60,145 bases of DNA from Bacteriovorax sp. (GTDB lineage Bacteria; Bdellovibrionota; Bacteriovoracia; Bacteriovoracales; Bacteriovoracaceae). This document shows, in pieces, positions 26,163 through 34,668 of the stretch. The translations under genes and the position numbers were made by a program. The stretch is taken from assembly GCA_028710485.1 (NCBI GenBank), contig JAQTTZ010000014.1, forward strand, positions 1 through 60,145, in the 5' to 3' direction. Every line of letters starts with the position of its first letter. The stretch's first letter is position 1. The notes under the pieces are model-generated. The model saw only the letters and a list, made by a program, of their open reading frames with translations, made no database searches and was not told the origin of the DNA.

Positions 26163-27995
26163 ATGATCCAAGCAAAAAATTTATCCAAACATTTCGGTGG
26201 GCAGGAGCTCTTTGACCGTGTCAGTTTTCAGTTAGGAAGCCGCGAAAGAGTGGGCCTTGTTGGACGCAATGGCTCGGGAAAATCTACCCTTTTTAAGCTA
26301 ATTCTCGGAGAGTTATCAGTTGATTCTGGAGAAATTACTATTCCAAAAGGTTATAGACTCGGCGCTCTGGAGCAGCATATTCATTTCACTAAGCCTACGG
26401 TTTTAGAAGAGTGCATCCAGGTACTCGATCCTGACGATTTTTTAGAGCACGAAGCAGAAAAAATACTTTTTGGTTTAGGCTTTTCTGATGAAGACATGCA
26501 AAAAGACCCGAAGAGTTTTTCGGGCGGTTATCAAATCAGAATCAATCTCACTAAAGTATTATTGCAAGCTCCAAGTCTTTTGCTTTTAGATGAGCCTACC
26601 AACTATCTCGATATCGTTTCGATGAGATGGTTGAAGTCATTTCTTAAAAATTTTCCCGGTGAAATTATGCTAATCACCCATGATCGAGAATTTATGGACG
26701 ATGTTGTAACCCACACGATGGGACTTCACCGCCAGCAATTAAAAAAAATCAAAGGTGACACTTCCAAATTTTATGAACAGATTCTTCAAGATGAAGAGAT
26801 GTATGAAAAGACTCGCGAAAATTTAGATAAGAAAAGAAAAGAGATGGAGGCTTTTGTCGAAAGATTTAAGGCCAAGGCTTCAAAAGCCGCTCAAGCACAG
26901 TCAAGAATGAAGGCTCTGCAGAAAATGAGCACTATGGACAAGTTGAGTGATGTCGATATTTTAGGATTTCGTTTTCGTTTTATTGAATGCCCAGGGAAGC
27001 AGATTGCCGAAATAAAGCATCTTTCATTTTCTTATGACGGCGACAAAGAAAATGCCCTTTTTCACAATTTAAGTTTTCCTATTAACCGTGAAGACCGCAT
27101 CGGAATTATCGGGAAAAACGGAAAAGGAAAATCAACTTTACTCAATGTTATCGGCGGAATGTTCGATCCCGTCCTTGGGAAAGTAAGCTTTCACCCATCG
27201 GCCCAAGTTGGTCACTTTGGTCAGACCAATATTAATCGCCTCAATATGGAAAATACCATTGTTGAAGAAATTCAAGAAGAGAATTCCAACTTGAGTATTT
27301 CGGGGGTGAGAAATATTTGTGGAACGATGATGTTTGAAGGCGATCTCGCCAAGAAAAAAATTAAAGTTCTATCTGGTGGTGAGCGCGCACGCGTTCTGCT
27401 CGGCAAAATATTAGCAAAACCGGCCAATCTTTTATTATTAGATGAACCTACCAACCATTTGGATATGGAATCAATCGAATCTCTCACTGAGGAGATTGGA
27501 AGTTTTCCAGGGGCCGTCGTGATTGTCACTCACAGCGAGATCATGCTGCGCAATCTGGCGACAAAGTTAATTATTTTTCACAACGGAAATGCAGAGCTTT
27601 TCAATGGAACCTATGACGAGTTTCTTGAGAAAATTGGGTGGGAGAGCGAAGAAAACAAGCCCAATAAAACAGGTAAACGCAAGCTTACTGAAAAAGAAAT
27701 TAAACAACGCCGTGCTGAGATCGCCGTTGAGCGTGCAAAGATTTGTAAACCAATGAAGGAAGAGATTGAAATTTCTGAAAATGAAATTACAAAGAACGAA
27801 AATCTACTTCTGCGGATCAATGCCGAGCTCGAAAAAGCGGCCATAAGTCAAGATAGTGCCAAGTTAAATGACTACACTCATGCTGTAGGTAAACTTAATC
27901 AATTGATTGAGAACTTATTTGAAAAATTAACTAATGCGAATGAGAGTTTAGATTTTATTAATAAAAAATATGATCAAGAATTGGAGCAATTATGA
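26163..27995 (+). CDS. ABC-F family ATPase (Uup/EttA/YheS group)
   Basis: A 610-residue soluble protein with two ABC cassettes and no membrane domain, as in ABC-F translation factors that act at the ribosomal E site. First cassette: GRNGSGKST, FSGGYQIR, LLLLDEPTNYLD. Second: GKNGKGKST, LSGGERARV, LLLLDEPTNHLD. The linker (about 205-270) is a charged helix pair, and the C-terminal about 100 residues form another coiled coil. The exact subgroup cannot be decided by eye. The stop overlaps the next start by 4 nt. Confidence 0.9.
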   Translation: MIQAKNLSKHFGGQELFDRVSFQLGSRERVGLVGRNGSGKSTLFKLILGELSVDSGEITIPKGYRLGALEQHIHFTKPTVLEECIQVLDPDDFLEHEAEKILFGLGFSDEDMQKDPKSFSGGYQIRINLTKVLLQAPSLLLLDEPTNYLDIVSMRWLKSFLKNFPGEIMLITHDREFMDDVVTHTMGLHRQQLKKIKGDTSKFYEQILQDEEMYEKTRENLDKKRKEMEAFVERFKAKASKAAQAQSRMKALQKMSTMDKLSDVDILGFRFRFIECPGKQIAEIKHLSFSYDGDKENALFHNLSFPINREDRIGIIGKNGKGKSTLLNVIGGMFDPVLGKVSFHPSAQVGHFGQTNINRLNMENTIVEEIQEENSNLSISGVRNICGTMMFEGDLAKKKIKVLSGGERARVLLGKILAKPANLLLLDEPTNHLDMESIESLTEEIGSFPGAVVIVTHSEIMLRNLATKLIIFHNGNAELFNGTYDEFLEKIGWESEENKPNKTGKRKLTEKEIKQRRAEIAVERAKICKPMKEEIEISENEITKNENLLLRINAELEKAAISQDSAKLNDYTHAVGKLNQLIENLFEKLTNANESLDFINKKYDQELEQL

Positions 27996-28456
27996 TTTTA
28001 AGATTAGTTATTTTGGCCTTGTTGTCTCAAATTACTTTTGCTGAAGAAACTGTTAAAGCTCCTGTTCCTGCTGCCACGGCGGCAGAATGCCATGGAGACT
28101 TTAAAATGATCGTCACTGGATTAGACAGTGATGAAGGACAAATTAAATTTGATCTCGATAATGCAGCTGATACCTTCAAGCCTAAAGAAAATGGGAAACC
28201 TGCTTTTACTAAAGGTCGATCACCAATAAAAGACAAACGGGTGGAATACACTTTTAAAGATATTCCCTGTGGTGAATATGCAGTCAAGTTGTATCACGAT
28301 GCCAATATGAATCAGACACTGGATAAGAATTTTATAGGTGTTCCAAAAGAGCAGTATGGATTCTCTAATTGCAAGGGGTGCATGCTTCCCCCTAATTGGA
28401 AGAAGGCCAAGTTCACGTTTGATAAAGAACATCCAACAATTACGATTGAACTTTAA
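27992..28456 (+). CDS. Secreted DUF2141-family protein
   Basis: A 154-residue protein with a signal peptide (ends ITFAEE). The mature part matches DUF2141: DSDEGQIKFDLDN, YTFKDIPCGEYAVKLYHDAN and NQTLDKNFIGVPKEQYGFSN. Its beta-sandwich fold suggests a periplasmic binding or structural role; the function is unknown. It is translationally coupled to the ABC-F gene, probably through shared transcription only. Its stop lies 2 bp from that of the convergent barrel gene. Confidence 0.85.
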   Translation: MILRLVILALLSQITFAEETVKAPVPAATAAECHGDFKMIVTGLDSDEGQIKFDLDNAADTFKPKENGKPAFTKGRSPIKDKRVEYTFKDIPCGEYAVKLYHDANMNQTLDKNFIGVPKEQYGFSNCKGCMLPPNWKKAKFTFDKEHPTITIEL

Positions 28457-28458
28457 AA

Positions 28459-29655
28459 TTAGAGCTTTAAACCCACGTTAAAATGTATATGGGATGACTT
28501 GTCCTGAATATTATACCCATACTCAACATTGATTCCTGGAATGCTTATCTTCTTTAAGTAATAACGAAATCCAGTCCCAATAGTATTTTCATTAAGGTGT
28601 ACTCCTCCGTAAATGGGATTGATTAAAACGGTGCGGGTATTTTCAAAAAAAGCGACCGCGTATAAGCGATCCCAAACATGGTGTTGATACTGAAACATGG
28701 TGGCCGCATATCTTTGCATATGAATTGATTCACCATCGTATCCTCTGAAACCTTCGTGGGCCCCTTCTGAGAAATTATAAAAAAATGTTTTTGCAGAAGC
28801 GAGACCCAGGTTTTCAGAGAAGTTAACGAAATGCTGATCAAATATTGGATAAGTAGAAATGAATTCAGCTTTGCCATGAAAAAAAGTATCTCCTCCATTT
28901 TTTGGGCGAAGAGCATAGGCATTTGCTGTTATGTAATACCCTTTAAAAAGAGTGTCTAGTTGCTCATAAAATTTAATATTAAAACGCGAACGCAATCCTC
29001 CACCTTCAAACTTTTGCTCAATATTGGAGTTGCTTTGGACAATATCTTTCTTGAAGAAAATAGGTCCTGTTTTAAAAACCATATTCTTGTAGAAAAAATT
29101 TGGAGTGACCTCAAAAGCAGTCGTGCGAGATTCAAATTGCGTTTGAATGACTTTGTGGCGGTAAAAACGGGAGAGAGTATTTAAGCGAACAACTAGAGCT
29201 GAAATACCAAGATTAGGTGAGAAGAAATTTTCAGAGTTATAAAGTAAAAGATAATTTATTCCAGAATTCGTCCAGGCAACTGCTGGAACTAATGTTTCCA
29301 GACGGCCCATGAAATTGTTTTCAAACAGTCCAACCCCTCGCATATGGTAGTCGCCCGACTGAGAAATGAGAGGCACCGGAATGATCGACCACTTATCCTC
29401 TATATCAATTTTTAAAATTCCATTTTCAAGTTTGAATGACTTTAAAATATACTGAGCGTTTTGAGAGACGCGAATTCTCAAGTCTTCGAGTTCTAGAGGA
29501 GTAAGATCGTCGCCTATTTGAACGTTCACTCTTCGCAGCAAAGCCCATGGTTTGGTCTTCGTTTGGCCAGTAACTTGAATATCTTTAATGACTTCTGCTT
29601 TTAGCTGAGCAATAAATAAAATACTTATCCAAATAATTAAAAAGACAGCTTTCAT
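28459..29655 (-). CDS. POTRA-containing outer-membrane beta-barrel protein (Omp85-like)
   Basis: A 398-residue protein. After the signal peptide (ends QLKA) comes one POTRA-type domain (about 20-95: EVIKDIQVTGQTKTKPWALL, then LEDLRIRVSQNAQYILKSF), then a barrel of about 300 residues of alternating strands ending GLKL. It resembles a small Omp85 protein with a single POTRA domain. The substrate is unknown. GAGAGG lies about 9 nt before the start. Convergent with the DUF2141 gene and divergent from the phosphonate operon. Confidence 0.8.
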   Translation of the reverse strand: MKAVFLIIWISILFIAQLKAEVIKDIQVTGQTKTKPWALLRRVNVQIGDDLTPLELEDLRIRVSQNAQYILKSFKLENGILKIDIEDKWSIIPVPLISQSGDYHMRGVGLFENNFMGRLETLVPAVAWTNSGINYLLLYNSENFFSPNLGISALVVRLNTLSRFYRHKVIQTQFESRTTAFEVTPNFFYKNMVFKTGPIFFKKDIVQSNSNIEQKFEGGGLRSRFNIKFYEQLDTLFKGYYITANAYALRPKNGGDTFFHGKAEFISTYPIFDQHFVNFSENLGLASAKTFFYNFSEGAHEGFRGYDGESIHMQRYAATMFQYQHHVWDRLYAVAFFENTRTVLINPIYGGVHLNENTIGTGFRYYLKKISIPGINVEYGYNIQDKSSHIHFNVGLKL

Positions 29656-29749
29656 ACAGGGGGCCTCTCGTCGATATTTTTACTTTCTTTTTACAAGGAA
29701 TAATTGCCAATGTCATGAAACATTTGACTAAGAAATAGACTCATAGAAG

Positions 29750-29778
29750 TTGAATTCTCTAATGGGCAATGCTATTTT
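29750..29778 (+). promoter_or_regulatory. Candidate promoter of the phosphonate operon
   Basis: TTGAAT and TATTTT are separated by exactly 17 bp (4 of 6 matches each to the sigma-70 consensus), about 30 bp before the first gene. The call rests on spacing and position. Confidence 0.35.
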
Positions 29779-29807
29779 GATTCCCTAAACATTCCAGGAA
29801 TAACGCC

Positions 29808-30737
29808 ATGCTAAATGATAATTTTTATTACTCGTTCTCGAGTGATGCTCAAAATGAAATCTATGACTATATAAAAGCTCTTCATATTTATAGCAGACCA
29901 GAAGAGGCAAAAGTTTTAGATACTGATGACTGTCCGACTTTTAAACGTGAAGTGGAAGAAGTCAGAAATGAACTTGAAAATGGAAAGCGCATTGTTATTG
30001 TAAAACCATTTATTGATATTCATAATAAATATACAATTTTAGAACAAAGAACGATCAACTGGTTAATAGGAAATGTATTAGGCGAAACGCTTGTTCAAAA
30101 TGAAGCGGGCGATAGAGCGATTTTAGTCTATGACCGCGACAGAACAAACTCCATGACAAAGGGCGCTCGCTACCATCAAACACGCGAAGGTGGAACAATC
30201 CATACTGATAATGTGAATGTTCCTTTTAAATGGGAATATCTGTTACTCGCTTGTATTGCTCCGGCCATGGCAGGTGGAGAAAATATTTTGGTTAATGCTT
30301 TAAATGTTCTTAAAATATTAAAAGAAAAATACCCTGATGTTTTAGCAATCCTTGAAAATAATTTCTTATGGGAGCAACGTGGAGTGGCCGATGCTACTTA
30401 TGAAGCACCAATCATTTCTTATAATCAAAAAGGCGAACCAGAATTCCGTCACCTTCGTCCGTATATGGAATCAGCCCATAATAAATTAGATCGTCCTTTA
30501 ACAGATGAACAAATGTATGCACTGGATACTCTCGATGCCATTTTAGAGCATTCAGATAATCAATACCGCCATACTTTTATGGCCGGTGAAATACTTCTTA
30601 CCTACGACGCTCAAGTTCTTCATGGCCGCACTAGTTTTTCAGACTCCTTCAATGCAGTCGTCATCCACGATTGGGTTAAAGATCATCACAAGCCGTTGAA
30701 GAGAACGATGGACCGCCTTTGGGCCAAAAAGAGATAA
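29808..30737 (+). CDS. TauD/TfdA-type Fe(II)/2-oxoglutarate oxygenase of the phosphonate operon
   Basis: A 309-residue cytoplasmic protein with the double-stranded beta-helix iron site: HTD at residues 132-134 (GGTIHTDNVN) and distal His272 (QVLHGRTSFSD). In TauD an Arg about 11 residues after the distal His binds 2-oxoglutarate; here that stretch (SFNAVVIHDW) has no Arg, so co-substrate binding may be altered or supplied from elsewhere. As the first gene of a phosphonate operon, the likely substrate is 2-aminoethylphosphonate or its lipid or nucleotide form, with C1 hydroxylation as the attractive reaction (compare PhnY). That is inference. AGGA lies 8 nt before the ATG; the next gene follows after 36 bp. 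Confidence 0.78.
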   Translation: MLNDNFYYSFSSDAQNEIYDYIKALHIYSRPEEAKVLDTDDCPTFKREVEEVRNELENGKRIVIVKPFIDIHNKYTILEQRTINWLIGNVLGETLVQNEAGDRAILVYDRDRTNSMTKGARYHQTREGGTIHTDNVNVPFKWEYLLLACIAPAMAGGENILVNALNVLKILKEKYPDVLAILENNFLWEQRGVADATYEAPIISYNQKGEPEFRHLRPYMESAHNKLDRPLTDEQMYALDTLDAILEHSDNQYRHTFMAGEILLTYDAQVLHGRTSFSDSFNAVVIHDWVKDHHKPLKRTMDRLWAKKR

Positions 30738-30773
30738 ATAGCAAAGATAAAAAAAGATAAAGAAAGGAAGCCT

Positions 30774-31517
30774 ATGTCACAATTAACAGCACTTATTTTA
30801 GCCGCAGGGTATGGCTCTCGTATATCGGACGTTACCACTGACCCGAAAAGCTTACTGAAAATCAATGAGAAATCATTAATGGACTGGCATTTCGAAGCGT
30901 TGAAAGAAGTAGGGATTAGAAATGTTATCGTCGTTACAGGTTACAAACGCGATGTGCTTGAAGCTTATCTTGCAAAATTTAAATTGGATTTCGATATTCA
31001 TTTTGCCATCAATGATGATTACCGTGTAAAAGGAAATACATATTCTTTTTATTACGGCCTTGAAAAAACTCACGGTGATTTTTTATTGTTTGATGCTGAC
31101 CTTATATACGACACTAAAATTTTAAAAGAATTTGTTAATGATAAAAACTCTAACCAAATCCTAGTCGGGGAGAGTTCAATCGATGATATCGAATCCGCTA
31201 AGGCCATGATTGATAAAGATGGGTTTGTCCGCATGACAATAGACAAACGAGCTGTCTCTGAAGAAGAGCGCACAAACTTTTCGTTTGCAGGAGAAGCTAT
31301 TGGTATTTTGAAATTCTCGAAGGCATACAGAGACGATATGTACCAGGCTTGCAAAAGTTTTCTAGCAGAAGAAAAAAATATTTCAAAAAACTGGGAACAT
31401 GTCATGAATGAGTTTTTACTTAATCACGACATGAGCATGCACCTTGCAGTCAGTGACCGCTGGGTAGAGATTGATAATAAAGAAGACTTGGAAAAAGCTA
31501 AAAGATTGTTTGAATGA
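30774..31517 (+). CDS. Stand-alone sugar-phosphate/phosphonate nucleotidyltransferase
   Basis: A 247-residue nucleotidyltransferase with an intact signature LILAAGYGSRI at residues 6-16, then DPKSLLKINEKSL and the metal-binding FDADLIYD. The family includes CTP:phosphocholine cytidylyltransferases (LicC) and the phosphonate cytidylyltransferase PntC. Translational coupling (4-nt overlap) to a CDP-alcohol phosphatidyltransferase suggests that it makes a CMP-activated head group, probably CMP-aminoethylphosphonate or its hydroxylated form. A second, degenerate domain of the same fold is fused to PEP mutase in this operon, so which one activates what is open. Confidence 0.82.
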   Translation: MSQLTALILAAGYGSRISDVTTDPKSLLKINEKSLMDWHFEALKEVGIRNVIVVTGYKRDVLEAYLAKFKLDFDIHFAINDDYRVKGNTYSFYYGLEKTHGDFLLFDADLIYDTKILKEFVNDKNSNQILVGESSIDDIESAKAMIDKDGFVRMTIDKRAVSEEERTNFSFAGEAIGILKFSKAYRDDMYQACKSFLAEEKNISKNWEHVMNEFLLNHDMSMHLAVSDRWVEIDNKEDLEKAKRLFE

Positions 31518-32383
31518 ATTGGTTACAAGAATACAAAATGTCCCTTAAAAACCTTCACGCAGAAGAGCCGCTTGACGTCTATTTTTATAGACCGTTAGCA
31601 TTTTTACTTGTGAAGACATTTTATTCATTACCCATTACTCCTAATCATTACTCTCTCGCTGCCTTGCTGGCCGGAATAGCGGCAGGATATAATTTCTTAC
31701 AAGGAACTTCTCTGGGGTTTAAATGGGGAGCCTTCTACTTTTTACTTTCTGCTATTTTTGATTGTTGCGATGGCATGGTTGCCAGACTCAAGAAAAATGG
31801 AACAGAGTTTGGTCGTTTAATTGACGGGGTGGTTGATTATGCAGTCAATGTTATAATTTATGTGACCCTAGCTCTAGGATTAAAAAAACAATACTCACCA
31901 GATTTATTTCAGCCTTGGCTTTTAGTTGTGGTGGCCGGAGTTTCAAAAGCGATCCACTCTATTTCATATGATCATTATCTCACCGAGTATTTGTCATACG
32001 AAAAAGGTGACGGCGGTTTTGTGGTTCGAGAAATAGAAGATCTAAGAAATAGACTTGATCAGAGCGAAAAATCAAATGCTCCATTTATTCGTCGCTTGGC
32101 CTTGAAACTTTATTTAGTTTATTCCAGTCTTCAGGCCGGGAATCAAGAACGCACTTTAGTTTTCAATCCAAGAATATATTGTGAGAGAAATCTTCGCGCA
32201 CTTAAAATGTGGTCATTTATTGGTCCTTCGGTTCATATTTCAGTTTTAATTATCACTTGTATATTAAATGAGCCTTACCTTCTGTTCTTCTATACGGTTG
32301 GCTTTGGTAATTTGTGGTTGATGATGATGTTTATTTATCAATTTAAAATTAACCAAGAACTGTCTGAGGAAAGAGCAGCATGA
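31514..32383 (+). CDS. CDP-alcohol phosphatidyltransferase (phosphonolipid synthase candidate)
   Basis: A 289-residue membrane protein with the exact family motif DG-x2-AR-x8-G-x3-D-x3-D: Asp86-Gly87, Ala90-Arg91, Gly100, Asp104 and Asp108. Hydrophobic helices occur around residues 45-65, 70-85, 110-130, 235-255 and 260-280. Such enzymes move a CMP-linked head group onto an alcohol, or the reverse, at the inner membrane. In this operon the likely reaction is CMP-phosphonate plus diacylglycerol or ceramide to phosphonolipid plus CMP. A roughly 50-residue insert (about 165-215) is charged and unusual. It overlaps both neighbours by 4 nt. Confidence 0.88.
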   Translation: MNWLQEYKMSLKNLHAEEPLDVYFYRPLAFLLVKTFYSLPITPNHYSLAALLAGIAAGYNFLQGTSLGFKWGAFYFLLSAIFDCCDGMVARLKKNGTEFGRLIDGVVDYAVNVIIYVTLALGLKKQYSPDLFQPWLLVVVAGVSKAIHSISYDHYLTEYLSYEKGDGGFVVREIEDLRNRLDQSEKSNAPFIRRLALKLYLVYSSLQAGNQERTLVFNPRIYCERNLRALKMWSFIGPSVHISVLIITCILNEPYLLFFYTVGFGNLWLMMMFIYQFKINQELSEERAA

Positions 32384-33018
32384 TTATCGCATTGCTCATT
32401 GGTTTAATCACAGGCTTTCTCATCTGCATTCCGGTCGGCCCGATTAATGTATGGGTTGTGAATACTTTGATCAAACATGATTTTAAATCTGCCTTCGCCA
32501 TCGCCGTAGGTGGGTCTTTAATGGATTTTATTTACTTCATGGTTATCTTAAGCGGTCTTTCATTATTTCATTTTTCTCCAAGGACAATTCTGATTTTAAA
32601 AATTGTCGGAGTGGTCTTTTTACTGGTGTTTGGTCTTAACGAATTATTAGTAAAAAAACAAAATTTCGCCCTAGATAAAGATTTAGAAAAAAAAGAGCCG
32701 ACAGCATTCGGCTTTTTTCTATTGGGTGTAGCAATTTATTCTTCTAACCCAACTCTTGTTGCAACGATGTCGGGCTTGGCAGCAATCATTAAATCGTGGA
32801 ATCTTTTTTTAAACGATTTCATGAGTTATTTCGCGCTCTCATTAGGGCTAGCTTTGGGTTCTGCTTCTTGGTTCTACTTACTCTTAAGAATTGTTATGAA
32901 ATATCAAAATAAAATCCCTGAAAGATTTTTTATTAATTTTAGTCGTGCTTGTGGCGCCCTAATTGTCCTCTTTGGTCTATATATGGCATTTAATGTTTAT
33001 AAGGAAAACTTTGTATGA
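32380..33018 (+). CDS. LysE/RhtB-family membrane transporter
   Basis: A 212-residue membrane protein with six probable helices and the LysE-family N-terminal GPIN-type motif ([16 protein letters not shown]). The family exports amino acids and related compounds. ATGA overlaps join it to the phosphatidyltransferase before it and PEP mutase after it, which implies a role in the phosphonate pathway: export of a phosphonate, relief of excess intermediate, or movement of a head group. No direct evidence for the substrate. Confidence 0.82.
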   Translation: MIIALLIGLITGFLICIPVGPINVWVVNTLIKHDFKSAFAIAVGGSLMDFIYFMVILSGLSLFHFSPRTILILKIVGVVFLLVFGLNELLVKKQNFALDKDLEKKEPTAFGFFLLGVAIYSSNPTLVATMSGLAAIIKSWNLFLNDFMSYFALSLGLALGSASWFYLLLRIVMKYQNKIPERFFINFSRACGALIVLFGLYMAFNVYKENFV

Positions 33019-34652
33019 AAAAACCAATTATCAGAAAAACAACTCAACTAAGAAATATGTTGAATTCAAGTGAACTAGAATTTTTAATGGAAGCTCATAA
33101 CGGCATGTCTGCGAAAATTGCTGAAGAAGCAGGTTTCAAGGGTATCTGGGGTTCTGGACTTTCTATTTCTGCGGCCCTTGGAGTTCGCGATAATAACGAA
33201 GCGTCTTGGACTCAAGTTTTAGAAGTTGTAGAATTTATGAGTGATGCGACTACTATTCCTATCCTTCTTGATGGTGATACTGGTTACGGTAACTTTAATA
33301 ATATGAGAAGACTTGTAACAAAGCTTGAGCAACGTGGAGTTGCCGGTGTTTGCATCGAAGATAAAGTTTTTCCTAAAACAAATTCGTTCCTTCGCACAGA
33401 GGCGCAGCCGCTAGCTGATATGGATGAATTTTGTGGAAAAATTAAAGCAGGTCAGGATACTAAGCTAGATTCCGACTTCAATATCATCGCGCGCGTTGAA
33501 GCTTTGATTGCTGGATGGGGAATGGGAGAGGCACTAAAAAGAGCTGATGCTTACCGTCTGGCCGGAGCAAACGGAATTCTTATGCACTCAAAAATTTCTA
33601 AGCCGGATGAAATCCTGGCTTTCATGAAAGAATGGGGAGAAAGAAGCAAATCGTGTCCGATCGTTATAGTTCCAACAAAATATTATGCAACTCCGACAAA
33701 TGCTTTTAGAGAAGCGAATATCTCTGTTTGTATCTGGGCCAACCACCAAATGAGAATGGCGGTAACGGCAATGCAAAATGTAACAAAGACTATCTTTGAA
33801 GAGCAATCTTTAATGAATGTGGAAGATAAGATTGTTTCGGTTGCAGAACTTTTCCGCCTTCAAAATGATAAAGAGCTTGAAGCTGCAGAAAAACTTTATT
33901 TATCAGTGGCCGATGCTGATAAACCAAGAGCGATTTTCTTAGCTGCTTCAAGAGGAGCTGAGCTTAAAGAATTAACTGAAGACAAACCCAAAGTTCTAAT
34001 CGATATCAATGGGAAGCCGTTAATTGAGCAATCAATTAATAACTTCTACGAACACAATATCAAAGATATCTCAATCGTTCGTGGATATAAAAAAGAAGCA
34101 TTCAAACTTCAAAACATTAAATATTTTGATAATGATAATTTCGAAACGACAAGCGAGCTTTCTTCGCTTTTCTTAGCGAAAAAAGAAATTGTTGATCATA
34201 CAGTTATTTCTTACGGGGATATCCTTTATAGAAAGTATATCTTGTCTCGTTTGCTAGAAGAAAAAGGCGACATCACAATTGTAGTTGATGCAACAATCGG
34301 TGATCGCGCTCCAAGTTATGTTGGAGACTTTGTACTTTGTTCACGGCCTCATCGTAATGTTTTCAATGAAGCACCAGCTGAGTTGAAAGGGGTTAGATTT
34401 GGGCAAGCGGGGGATAACAAAGAAGTTCAAGGTGAATGGATTGGATTGATTAAAACAAATAAAGTTGGCTCTGAAGTACTTTCTAAAACATTAGAAGAAC
34501 TATCAACTACGAGTGAATTTAGTAAACTTAAGCTTCCAGATCTTATGAATAAACTTCTAGAGAAAAAAGTCAGAATTAATGTAATGTATATTGATGGCCA
34601 TTGGCTAGATATAGACAATTATGCCGACGTTTCACGCGGTCAGAAATTTTAA
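33015..34652 (+). CDS. Phosphoenolpyruvate mutase fused to a nucleotidyltransferase domain
   Basis: A 545-residue fusion. Residues about 1-295 are PEP mutase, which rearranges PEP to phosphonopyruvate and makes the C-P bond. The diagnostic EDK-x5-NS motif is present ([10 protein letters not shown], 115-124), as are [10 protein letters not shown] and [14 protein letters not shown]. Residues about 303-545 are a nucleotidyltransferase domain ([41 protein letters not shown]). Its first loop is AASRGAEL rather than LAAGxGSRL, so activity is uncertain. PepM-nucleotidyltransferase fusions are known for making CMP-phosphonates. It is coupled to the LysE gene, and ppd follows 16 bp later. Confidence 0.93.
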   Translation: MKKPIIRKTTQLRNMLNSSELEFLMEAHNGMSAKIAEEAGFKGIWGSGLSISAALGVRDNNEASWTQVLEVVEFMSDATTIPILLDGDTGYGNFNNMRRLVTKLEQRGVAGVCIEDKVFPKTNSFLRTEAQPLADMDEFCGKIKAGQDTKLDSDFNIIARVEALIAGWGMGEALKRADAYRLAGANGILMHSKISKPDEILAFMKEWGERSKSCPIVIVPTKYYATPTNAFREANISVCIWANHQMRMAVTAMQNVTKTIFEEQSLMNVEDKIVSVAELFRLQNDKELEAAEKLYLSVADADKPRAIFLAASRGAELKELTEDKPKVLIDINGKPLIEQSINNFYEHNIKDISIVRGYKKEAFKLQNIKYFDNDNFETTSELSSLFLAKKEIVDHTVISYGDILYRKYILSRLLEEKGDITIVVDATIGDRAPSYVGDFVLCSRPHRNVFNEAPAELKGVRFGQAGDNKEVQGEWIGLIKTNKVGSEVLSKTLEELSTTSEFSKLKLPDLMNKLLEKKVRINVMYIDGHWLDIDNYADVSRGQKF

Positions 34653-34668
34653 TTTAAAAGAGGAACCT

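Noticed and set aside
26066-26188. N-terminal extension of TypA
   Set aside because: The extra 41 residues do not look like TypA and overlap the divergent ABC-F gene; the start at 26065 gives the normal family N-terminus.
28623-28922. Open frame within the POTRA/barrel gene on the same strand
   Set aside because: Shadow of the barrel gene in another frame; no ribosome-binding site or recognisable protein.
34621-34668. Upstream in-frame start for phosphonopyruvate decarboxylase
   Set aside because: It lies inside the PEP mutase gene; the ATG at 34669 has its own AGAGGA.
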